Source of the DNA: Lepas anatifera
Taxonomy: Eukaryota; Arthropoda; Thecostraca; Lepadidae
Reading direction: 5' to 3'
DNA length: 64,000 bases
Assembly (NCBI GenBank): GCA_034440635.1
Contig: JAOTON010002129.1
Location: 695,001 to 759,000, forward strand
A model generated the notes under the pieces. That model did no database searches. It saw only the letters and a program-made list of their open reading frames with translations, and was not told the origin of the DNA. This document shows, in pieces, positions 25,622 through 39,150 of this stretch (the first letter of the stretch is position 1; each line of letters starts with the position of its first letter). Both the position numbers and the translations under genes were made by a program.

Positions 25622-26515
25622 GTGAGCGGTGACGTGATCTGGCCACGTCAGGGCAGTGAGCGGTGACGTGAGCTGGCCACGTCAGGGCAGTGAGTGGAGA
25701 CGTGAGCTGGCCGCGTCAGGACAGTGAGTGGAGACGTGAGCTGGCCGCGTCAGGGCAGTGAGTGGAGACGTGAGCTAACCTGTCAGGGCAGTGAGCGGTG
25801 ACGTGATCTGGCCGCGTCAGGGCAGTGAGTGGTGACGTGAGCTGGCCGCGTCAGGGCAGTGAGTGGAGACGTGAGCTGGCCGCGTCAGGGCAGTGAGTGG
25901 TGACGTGATCTGGCCGCGTCAGGGCAGTGAGTGGTGACGTGATCTGGCTGTGTCAGGGCAGTGAGTGGTGACGTGATCTGGCCGCGTCAGGGCAGTGAGT
26001 GGTGACGTGATCTGGCTGCGTCAGGGCAGTGAGTGGTGACGTGATCTGGCCGCGTCAGGGCAGTGAGTGGTGACGTGATCTGGCCGCGTCAGGGCAGTGA
26101 GTGGTGACGTGATCTGGCTGCGTCAGGGCATTGAGTGGTGGCGTGATCTGGCTGTGTCAGGGCATTGAGTGGTGACGTGATCTGGCTGTGTCAGGGCAGT
26201 GAGTGGTGACGTGATCTGGCCGCGTCAGGGCAGTGGAGTGGTGACGTGAGCTGGCCGCGTCAGGGCAGTGAGTGGAGACGTGAGCTGGCCGCGTCAGGGC
26301 AGTGAGTGGTGACGTGATCTGGCCGCGTCAGGGCAGTGAGTGGTGACGTGATCTGGCTGTGTCAGGGCAGTGAGTGGTGACGTGATCTGGCTGTGTCAGG
26401 GCAGTGAGTGGTGACGTGAGCTGGCCGCGTCAGGGCAGTGAGTGGAGACGTGAGCTGGCTGTGTCAGGGCAGTGACTGGAGACGTGAGCTGGCTGCGTCA
26501 GGGCATTGCGTGGTG
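25622..26515. repeat. 34-bp minisatellite (~26 copies) with CRE-like motifs
   Basis: The unit is GTGAGTGGTGACGTGATCTG followed by GCCGCGTCAGGGCA. Main variants are GATCTG/GAGCTG, GGAGAC/GGTGAC and CCGCG/CTGTG. Most units contain TGACGTGA, one base from the cAMP-response element TGACGTCA. Many also have an inverted half-site CGTCA 11 bp further on. Confidence 0.95.
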
Positions 26516-29500
26516 ACCGACGGTGACGGGATCTGGCTGTGTCAGGACAGCGAGGGCACCCTCATACTATCGCGGCATCTGCTCACATACTTTATTTTCG
26601 ACTTTATTTACATTCGAGAATAAAAATGCCGTAGCCTGTAAAGTTGTCACGTCACAAATGATTCGAAGTTCGTGAGCCTCACACGGTTTTGGATGTAGTG
26701 CGGTAAAACTGTGCTCTGGCTTACTGTCCTATCCATTATTGTTGTGGCTTACGAAACCCCTCCCCCTGTTGGTCCAGCGCCATCTCTCATGACTTCCCCT
26801 CACATTCATCATTTCCGGCGAGTTCGCGCTAAACATGACTCGTTCATATGCGGGCACATGTCTTCGTGTCCCTTCATGGCTTTCCACCAAAACAGAATGC
26901 AAAATGGTGGAAGTGGTCTCTGCGCTCGGTCACCGCTGTTGTTCCGGGGACGGGCTGCTGTCTATTTCAGTTGGCCAGCCTGGGTCGAGCAGGGGACGCG
27001 CTCCCATTGAGCCGCGTTCATGGCCGTACCGCCCGTCCACACTGACCCGGGCCGCCGCCGCTGCTGCAGGGGAACTCCCCTGCCATCTGGCGGGACTTCA
27101 GACAATCAGCAGTGGATGATTGGCCCCAGCGGAGGCAGCGCTTCCCGGAGCATGGAGTCCAGCCATGTCCGCAGAAATGCGGACTCCAGTTTAAGAGGAT
27201 GTATGGATTTTTTCAGGCTGTGTATTTGCACTTTTTATTTGGTAAGGAAATTAATAAGCCATATTGTATTGCTTATCTATGAGTGTTTTTGGCTTGACAT
27301 TGGTTTTATAGCATGGACCTACCCAGAAGCAAGGGGGCACTCCCCATCGACCTTGTGCGGTCCCTTAAATGGTCACAGCGCCCCCTGAAAGTTAGATGGC
27401 GCTCTTATGAATTTTTGCTTCCTTCCATTCCTCCAGGATGCGAGTACGGGCACTCTTGCGATAGGGCTCGGCATCCTCCTGATAGGTTTGTCGCCCAAAA
27501 GTAACGCCCCCTACTCCGGATGGAACGCCCTCTGACCATATCCCCTCTTCCGATTGGCAAGCCTGGATCTACCTGTTTCGCAGGCTGGTACGAAATATAG
27601 CACCATAGCTATATTTAGATGACACGACCGAACGTCTTAATTTTCCGGCAGCTGTCTGTAGTCTGCATAATCATTGCAGAATAATGTTGCAATCTCTTCG
27701 CAATGGGCCACGGCACCCAAAGATGTCAAAGCGTCGCTTTGATTTTTGACACGGAAAAAACGTACGGAGCTTTGGTCATCAACGGAAGAAAGTATTATGA
27801 CCCTCCCCTCGTTATTTGCTGATGCAATGCCTCTGGTGGCACCAGTGGGTGGGGAAAGGGCACGTGTATTTGTCCCAAGCTCTTATTTTTACCAACACTC
27901 CTTCCTATTTGAACTTTCCACCCCCCCCCCGCTAACCGCCTCCGGATTACCGTGTTTGGACCCGCCACCTACTCGGTGGTGGAGGGGGAGCGGTGTTACC
28001 ACGTCGTTTGCTGCTACCGGGGACCAACTCAGTGGTTTGTTGTCACGGACGGCGCGCGGTAGTTGCTCCGTTGTCACAGCCATGCCGGAAGTTTTGGGTG
28101 ACACATGGTGCCGGGGTCGCCGCGGAACGCCGGATGCAGTGTTTCTAGGTCGGCGAGGCGCTGCTGGGCGGCATGCTGGGTCACCAGGGCGGTGGTGCGC
28201 TGAGTCTAAACCAATGGTTCTCAGCCGGATGAAGGCTGGGCCTAGTTCTCTCCTCCCCAGCAAAGGAAGATCCAGGATTTGTGATGACGATGGACACTGC
28301 GAATAATGGGTGCCACTTCGATGAGGAGTGCTGTTTCTTTAGGTGCGACATTAGGTGGGTGCGAAATTGCATTGAGGGGGCGCCTATGCTTGCATTCTGA
28401 GGGATAACGCTTCAGGGAAAAGGGCGCCGGGCGGTTCCAGGGTTGCCTGAGCACAGTGGGGATGTGGAAGCTATAGGGTTATGTTGAGCTAGCTGAGATC
28501 TTCCCAGGGACGGATACAAGGGGGCGGTAGGGACGCCTCCCTCCCTTGGGTTGAGCTTAGGTACTACAAACCACAGTAATGTCTGAAAGGCGCTCCGCAA
28601 GCTGATTTGGGGAACCCAAACGCCACTGGAATGTTGATCTCCCCCACCAAGTCTTGGTTTAGGGGAGGGGGCAAAAGTTGACCTCGGGTTACCTCACATG
28701 TTGGTCTAAGGGCCCATCAAAAGTTAGTATTAAGGTGCCGCAACTGTTGTTCTCGGGGGCCCCAAAAGTTGGTCGCGGGATACCCTCTAGTATTGGTCTC
28801 ACCCCCCCTCCCCCCAGCGCTGGTTTCGGGGGACCCCCAGAGCTGGTCGTGGCCCTGGAAAATATTGAACAGTCAGAGCGTCAAAACTACGCACTTTACA
28901 AATCATTCAGTTTGCGAAGATTCCACGCCCAATAAAAAATGGGAGCTCCTAAAACTTGACTCTGCCGCTCCCCCTCCCTTCTTGAGGAAATCATGGTTCG
29001 CCCCTAATTCTACAACCTCTGAATGATGCGCCTATGGTTGGTCCCTCGGGTCTCACGAAGTTGACCCCGTGCAGTCTCTCTGGGTATGTGCGGCATGCAC
29101 CGACTTCTGGCCTTGACTTCTGCTGCTGGCGGCACGTGTCTTGGTGGCTGGCCGGTCCTCCTACTTTCGCCACCGCTGTGTGCATGGTAACCTGGCGTGC
29201 GTTAGGGGTGGCCGAAACTGAAGTCAACGAACGGCCAGTTTAACTGGCCCTGAGGGCTGAATCCCGATAAATGGATGGGCTTGTTCATGCCGAACTCTTC
29301 TGCTGGCCGCTGCACGTAGTGAGCCTTTCCGAAAAGGGAACTGGAGCCCTTTGATAACAAAGCTAACCCAAATTAAGTCAATATCGATCCTCGAGACGAG
29401 CCCACGTGGTGGGCTCGAATCTACGCTGTACAGTTGGCTGCAGCTCAATCTTCGCCGTCAGAACATTACCGCTGCTCCGAATGTGTGAATGTGCGGCGTG

Positions 29501-29913
29501 CGGCTGGTGGGAGGGGCCACTTGCACTCCTGTGACCTGTGACCGGTACATGTCGGCGGCGGCTCGGCGCCGGCATCTCGGGTGCGTGATGAGTGGCGGCT
29601 CTGTCGCGCCGTTTCCGAGCGGACCGCTGTCATCTGACGTGGGTATAGCTGCAGCCGAAATTTACCGTCTCTCCAAGACTGGTGAACTTTTGAATGCGTG
29701 AATTTAATCCTCTACGTGCGGAATGCGAAGGCTGTGCGGAGTCGAATTTGGCATCCATGTCATATAATCACAATGCGTTTCACATCGCACACGCTGTGCC
29801 GACGCAAAGTTAACATACAAAAACATTAACCTTATCCAGTGTATGCTCCGTATGAAATAGGATTGGGTTATTGAAGCATGCTGTACTGACGTCCCTTCTC
29901 TCTTCTTTTCCAG
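26516..29913. other. Non-coding upstream flank; M-type remnant at about 27310-27565
   Basis: No exon that would join in phase to the 29914 exon was found. 27310-27565 carries GCGCCCCCTGAAAG, TTGTCGCCCAAAAGTAACG and an AGCCTGGATCTACC end like the other M-type copies. 28500-28870 has degenerate CCCAAAAGTTGGTC-like repeats. Confidence 0.45.
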
Positions 29914-29968
29914 CTTCCTGGACAAAACCAGCACTATCCGGCAGGACGACTACTCGCCGACAGAGCAG
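29914..29968 (+). CDS. Galphas: G-alpha-s exon (…FLDKTSTIRQ…SPTEQ), first legible exon
   Basis: This is an internal exon of the stimulatory heterotrimeric G-protein alpha subunit, a membrane-bound GTPase that activates adenylyl cyclase. It starts after a pyrimidine-rich acceptor ending in ttttccag. One base completes a codon (expected Tyr of the family's YFLD), then come 18 codons reading FLDKTSTIRQDDYSPTEQ. This fits the segment at the end of the helical domain just before switch I. It ends in phase 0 at CAG with donor GTACGC. The next exon begins in phase 0 with DILRCRV, as in the family. The preceding exons (myristoylation/palmitoylation N-terminus, P-loop GAGESGKS, helical domain) were not found upstream, so the gene is 5'-incomplete here. 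The donor of this exon is the first of about 30 similar donors in the tandem array that follows. The family assignment rests mainly on the downstream exons, to which this one joins in phase. Confidence 0.88.
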
Positions 29969-31222
29969 GTACGCCAACAACAACCGCTCCCCACAGAGCA
30001 GGTACGCCAACAACAACCGCTCCCCCACAGAGCAGGTACGCCAACAACAACCGCTCCCCACAGAGCAGGTACGCCAACAACAACCGCTCCCCCACAGAGG
30101 AGGTACGCCAACAACAACCGCCCCCACAGAGCAGGTACGCCAACAACAACCGCTCCCCACAGAGCAGGTACGCCAACAACAACCGCTCCCCACAGAGCAG
30201 GTACGCCAACAACAATCGATCCCCCACAGAGCAGGTACGCCAACAACAACCGCTCCCCACAGAGGAGGTACGCCAACAACAACCGCTCCCACACAGAGCA
30301 GGTACGCCAACAACAACCGCTCCCCCACAGAGCAGGTACGCCAACAACAACCGCTCCCCCACAGAGCAGGTACGCCAACAACAACCGCTCCCCCACAGAG
30401 CAGGTATCAAAACCCTGAACAAGTACCAAATCCCAAACAACGGCTACTCCTCGGGAGAACAGGCACGCCAGCAGCAACTGCTCCCCCACAGAACAGATAC
30501 CAAACCCCAAACAGGTACCAAAACCCTGAACAAGTACCGAACCCCAAACAACGACTACTCGCCGACAGTTAGGTACACCAGCAGCAACTGCTCCCCCACA
30601 GAACAGATACCGAACCCCAAACAACGACTACTCGCCGACAAACAGGTACACCAATAGCTCTTCCCATACACACACCAGGTACAAAAGCCCCACACAACGA
30701 CCACTCCCCCACAGATTAGGTACGGACTTCGCCACAGAACAGGCACGCCAGTAACTACGCCCCCTCAAAAGGGGTACGGACTACTCCCCCAGAGAACAGG
30801 TACGGACTGTTTCCCACACAACAGGTACGGACTGTTTCTCGCACAATAGGTACAGACTGCTGCCCACCGAACAGGTACGCCAGTGACTAATCCCCCACAG
30901 AACAGGTACGTCAGTGACTAATCCCCCACCGAACAGGTACGCCAGTGACTAATCCCCCACACAACGGGTACGCTAGTGACTACTCCCCCACAGAATAGGT
31001 ACGCCAGTGACTAATCCCCCACAGAATAGGTGCCCTAGCGACTACTCCCCATAGAACAGGTACGCTAGCGACTACTCCCCCACAGAACAGGTACGCTAGC
31101 GACTACTCCCCCACAGAACAGGTACGCTAGTGACTACTCCCCCACAGAACAGGTACGCTAGCGACTACTCCCCCATAGAACAGGTACGCTAGCGACTACT
31201 CCCCCAAAGAACAGGTACGCCG
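29948..31222 (+). repeat. Tandem array built from the exon end plus intron start (repeated 5' splice sites)
   Basis: Units of about 28-41 bp run through most of the 1,728-bp intron. In the first third (29969-30400) the unit is 33-34 bp: GTACGCCAACAACAACCGCT followed by CCCCACAGAGCAG. Later units shorten to about 28-30 bp, such as GTACGCTAGCGACTACTCCC followed by CCACAGAACAG. The motif GACTACTCSCCSACAGARCAG is the 3' end of the preceding exon and GTACGC is its donor. The array is therefore a duplicated exon/intron boundary, and most units carry an AG|GTACG-type 5' splice site. A middle section (about 30415-30780) has longer, more diverged units. Confidence 0.93.
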
Positions 31223-31549
31223 ACGGCGGGCCGTTCCCCTATATAGGAACTTCCTTGTTCTCAGCCACTGTTCCCGTTGCGAGAACCGTGTGTCGGTGTG
31301 ATTTGGTTCTACCAGTAATGGCTTATGCAGCCGCTGTGACTGATTGTCGTTGGAGTGAACCTTGTCGACTGAAGCTCTAGCGGCCGTGCCTGGCTGCTTA
31401 CAACTCCAGCTGCATTGGAGTTCGTCGCCAACCACGGTAGATTTCATGTAAGTGAATGTAGGGCCTACTCAATGGATCAGCTTCTCACAGGTTTTCTAGA
31501 TATTGGAAAATATGCGGGAGATTTCTAGAGGACCGCACTAGTTATCTGA

Positions 31550-31771
<222 letters not shown>

Positions 31772-32389
31772 TGAGTGCTCAAGAAGGGTCGAACTCTGAC
31801 CCCGAGTGGGGAGTCTCAGATGGTTTAACTGGTGTGGTACTAGTGTGCCTTCGGTGGGGTCAGTGGCTTGGAAGTGTCCACGGTCCTGACGGGCTAAGGG
31901 CCCAAGTTTGGAGTGGGGTTAAATACTTGCAAACAACTGTTATAGTTTCGGAGCATGTATCGCAATGGCCACTTGTTAAGGTTGAACGAGGGGATATTGG
32001 ATTTTAGGTACACAATCGAGTGCCTTTCTCGATCTAGGATTCCATTAAGGACTTGCGTATGGTCTTTGAAACACTTAGCCCGTCTTAAGCAGCACTCTTA
32101 GCTTATCGAACCTGTCACTGGTCGAAAACTCATATGCTTAGTAACAGAAAGCCATCGAGCCAACACAGCCAGTCTTAGTCCAGGGAAAATCGATGGAATG
32201 TGATGTGGCCTCACTATCTCCTTTCACCTTCGGAGCCGAAAATCGCCCCCTCCCCCAACCCCCCCATCCCCCGTTTAAATCACGGTGAAAGTGTACACAT
32301 TTTGGTGTGTTCTTTTAGCTTATTAATTGAGTTGTACTTTGCAAAGGAACTACTTTTTCTTGACTAGATTTTAAAAATGTAATCGGCCT

Positions 32390-32952
32390 TATTTCTGCTG
32401 AAAGATGACTAGAAAGTCAAATATTATTTGATTTTCCTTTGTCAGGGGTGTAAAAGTTCTGTCTGCATTTCGCCATGGTCTGGTAACGCTTTGCGCCATA
32501 TTGAACCTCTTCATTTGCGCCACAAGTGAAAAAGAATACAAATTAAGGGTTTTTACGTAAACGAGGCTGTTAGTAGGACCCAAAGTGACACTTGCCGATT
32601 TCAACTATATTTCTTGATATACTAAAATGGTTAACGGTTCAAACTAGTCATGGAAAGAAGTTATACGTGTTTCTAGTCGCCAGTGCCAGTCATGTTTAGC
32701 ACATAAGGTTTTAAAGAGGTTCAAACCAGAAAAAATCCCGCACAGCGGGACTTGAGCATGGTTTCACGTGCCCTAGGTCACCTCATACCACGTGACGACC
32801 CGGGAAGGAAAGGGTCGATAGGGCGTGAATTTTTACCTTTTTTGTGAATGGTAATCTTTGGTACAAATGAAATGTCGTCAGGTGGGTTCTCGGCATGATC
32901 TATCACATTGTTTTCTCAGTTCAAATCCCATTACGGAGGTACCACATTCCCT
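32390..32952 (-). mobile_element. K-type element remnant, reverse orientation
   Basis: It ends ACCACATTCCCT before TTGA. Interior GGCCTTATTTCTGCTGAAAG is the inverse of the copy at 20322-21187, as is GGCATGATCTATCACATTG. The left end is not resolved. Confidence 0.6.
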
Positions 32953-33025
32953 TTGACACGCGCCTGTTCGGGGTAATACCCCCCCCACCCCAGATTTTGC
33001 ACAAGTAGTCCAAAATGACTTAGGC

Positions 33026-33030
<5 letters not shown>

Positions 33031-33093
<63 letters not shown>
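33031..33093. repeat. (AT)n microsatellite in the intron
   Basis: About 31 TA units. Confidence 0.97.
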
Positions 33094-33096
<3 letters not shown>

Positions 33097-33388
33097 TATG
33101 CAAATTGTGCAGGCTTGGGATCGGATCCTCTGAAACGCTCCGGCGCTCTATCTTTAACCGACATAAGTCGGCTGGCGACTGACTGGTGAGAGGGTGATGT
33201 GAGCGAGGCGGCCGTCGCTGTGTTGTGCAGGGTGTTAAACTTTGGCTTCTAAATTGACCCTTCATCGCGGAAGTTGCTCGTTCGGATGGTGGGGTCGGGG
33301 TCTCCGTGACAAGTCCACTGATAACTTTCGTGAAGCTCCGACTCCAATACCTGAACTTGCAACAACTTGGGCAAAATGATGAAGAGAT

Positions 33389-33398
33389 TATATATATG

Positions 33399-33492
<94 letters not shown>
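33389..33492. repeat. Two (AT)n tracts split by TCCGAT
   Basis: TA runs of roughly 50 and 40 bp separated by tatccgattata. Confidence 0.95.
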
Positions 33493-33493
<1 letters not shown>

Positions 33494-33494
<1 letters not shown>

Positions 33495-33527
33495 AGCCCA
33501 CCCTTGCAAATTTGCGAGGGTAGGCTC
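33494..33527. repeat. Near-perfect 34-bp palindrome beside the TA tract
   Basis: GAGCCCACCCTTGCAAA pairs with TTTGCGAGGGTAGGCTC, with two mismatches and no spacer. It would form a cruciform or RNA hairpin. Confidence 0.85.
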
Positions 33528-34198
33528 AGTTCCCCATACCGGTTCATGTCAAGCACCCAAAATACAGTTTTGATTTCCTGGAAGAGTCGCAAGACATTTC
33601 TCGGTGTGGTTGCATGTGAACTAATGTATTTTCGAAAGTCTGCAAGCATTCGTAAGTTTCAAATGTACTTAATCGGATCGCACTTGGCCTCCAGATAGGG
33701 TCCCCAAGGACCTCTCGGGACACATTAGATTATCCCAGATCGGCCGAGTGCTCTCAGTCAACCCCCTCTGCTTCTTGGCAATTGAATAGTTCGTGTCACA
33801 ATGAACCTCGTGTGACAGGTGGAACTTAAGCGCTTCCCCATAGCTCCTAGCTTGATAATGTAAGACTGTAAGTGTCGTATATAGTTTTCTGGCCAGCGCT
33901 GGTTCGTGCATGTAATTGTGTGACGGCAGGGCGTATTTAAAGGGAAACTTGCCGGAGGGCAACACAAATTTGTTTCGTTGATAAGAGCTGGCTTACTTAC
34001 ATCCTCACTGTAATAATCGCTGACCTCGTCAAATGGCGTGGCAGACCGTGGAATATTATGCATTCTTAAAGTTAATACTTGAGTCGCGCTTGCGTATGTG
34101 TGTTGTATGAATTTCTGTGTATATTTGTCGTCGCTCTTAAGAGCGGACTCGCAGTTCGGACAGCTACTTCATCGCTGACGCTGTCGCTTCCTCGACAG

Positions 34199-34378
34199 CA
34201 TGTTCGACGTGGGAGGGCAGCGGGACGAGCGTAGAAAGTGGATCCAGTGCTTCAACGACGTGACCGCCATCATATTCGTCACCGCCTGCAGCAGCTACAA
34301 CATGGTGCTGAGGGAGGACCCCAGCCAGAACCGGCTTAAGGAATCGCTCGACCTTTTCAAGAGCATATGGAATAACAG
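34199..34378 (+). CDS. Galphas: G-alpha-s exon, switch II and core ([14 protein letters not shown]…)
   Basis: This 180-bp exon starts after acceptor ctcgacag. One base completes His, followed by 59 codons starting [20 protein letters not shown] and ending SIWNN, plus AG of an Arg codon before donor gtaagc. It holds the G3/switch II motif DVGGQ, whose Gln (227 in human numbering) positions the hydrolytic water. It then holds the beta-4/alpha-3 region [20 protein letters not shown] and alpha-3. The VTAC and VLREDP residues match arthropod G-alpha-s better than the vertebrate VVASSS/VIRED form, as I recall those sequences. The exon is intact and in phase with the previous one. It leaves phase 2, so the next exon must supply one base and then WLRTIS or similar, and that is where the assembly fails. 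Confidence 0.98.
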
Positions 34379-34488
34379 GTAAGCTTAGGATAGGCTGTTG
34401 CCGGTCCCTCCTGAATTGTGGTAAAATCCGTTGTTGAAGCCTATGTGTGCTCCAAAGGTTTATGTAATATATTTGTCACATGTCAAAT

Positions 34489-35386
<898 letters not shown>

Positions 35387-35420
35387 GTTTGGAAACTAAC
35401 TCTCTCCGTATCGGATCTCT

Positions 35421-35591
35421 TTCCTCAACAAGCAGGATCTGCTGGAAGAGAAGATCCGCGCTGGCAAGTCTCGGCTGGAGGACTACTTCGCTGACTTTGC
35501 GCGATACACGACGCCTCTGGATGCACACGTAGAACCCAACGAAGAAGCCAACGTGGTGCGCGCCAAGTACTTCATTCGGGACGAGTTTCTG
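35421..35591 (+). CDS. Galphas: G-alpha-s exon, NKQD guanine-specificity box (5' end of exon corrupted)
   Basis: The legible part is 57 codons, [20 protein letters not shown] through [10 protein letters not shown], with donor gtgagc. It contains the G4 motif NKQD that recognises guanine, then the alpha-G/alpha-4 region characteristic of G-alpha-s. The family expects about nine residues (WLRTISVIL or close) plus one base before FLNKQ. At 35383-35420 only a distorted trace of that is readable: CTGCG, then CTCTCCGTATC. The region contains an in-frame TAA at 35397-35399. There is no AG acceptor between the end of the CT tract at 35384 and the NKQ codons. I therefore give the start as the first clean codon. 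The most likely cause is sequencing or assembly error next to the CT tract rather than a pseudogene, since every other exon is intact. Confidence 0.95.
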
Positions 35592-38572
<2,981 letters not shown>

Positions 38573-39150
38573 CCTGGATCTGTGCAGCCGGACCCCGTTG
38601 CTCCTGGCTCGACGGTGTCCCGGCTCCGCGCCGGAGCCGGGCTCCCGTGGCTCCCGCCTTCACCGGGCGGCCGGCGCCCGCAGATGGCGCGCGGGTAGTG
38701 CCGACTCCCACTCGGCCCGCCATATTCGGAGCCAGCGCGGCAGATGTGGTGTGTGAATCAAAATGTCGCCCAGACCCGACCCGACCCTCGGAGGCGAGCG
38801 CGCTGCGAGTCGACAGGCGCTGGGGAGACGCGCGCAGAGCAGAGCAGCTCCAGTGTCGGCACGCCTGCGCGCGGCGGCCGCGGCCGACGGAGCTGACGCC
38901 GGGCAGCCAGTAGGCAGGGGCACCGCTGGTGGCCGTCCCGAGTGGAGCAGTGGCGTGATGTGTCGGTGGTGCCCCGTCGCCACCGACGAAGGCTGCCAGC
39001 AGAAATGCGCACCGTTCTTAGTAGGCAAACGTGACTGACACCGAGTCGAATGCTGGAGAGCAGTGCTGTGTGCATGAGCGCGTGCGTGCGAGCGAGAACG
39101 AATTCCAGTCAAGTTTAGTGGGGAATAAACATTGTAAATGCTCTCGTTGA
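38573..39150 (+). other. Galphas: G-alpha-s 3' untranslated region
   Basis: This is GC-rich non-coding sequence running from the stop codon to just past the first canonical poly(A) signal. The 3' limit is inferred from that signal and is uncertain by tens of bases. Longer 3'UTR isoforms cannot be excluded. Confidence 0.7.
39124..39129 (+). terminator. Poly(A) signal AATAAA for G-alpha-s
   Basis: A canonical AATAAA hexamer lies 552 bases after the stop codon. It is followed within 20-40 bases by a T/G-rich stretch (gttgatgttttgt) that fits a downstream element. Cleavage is expected near 39140-39155. It is the first canonical signal seen after the stop. Confidence 0.75.

Noticed and set aside
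29871..30572. 233-codon frame across the splice-site array
   Set aside because: It is in a different frame from the G-alpha-s exon and arises from the repeat unit.
33306..33698. Ile-Tyr-rich frames around the TA tracts
   Set aside because: Translations of TA microsatellites within an intron.
35433..35437. CAG within the NKQD codons as the exon acceptor
   Set aside because: It would delete NKQ of the guanine-recognition box and give the wrong phase relative to the previous exon.
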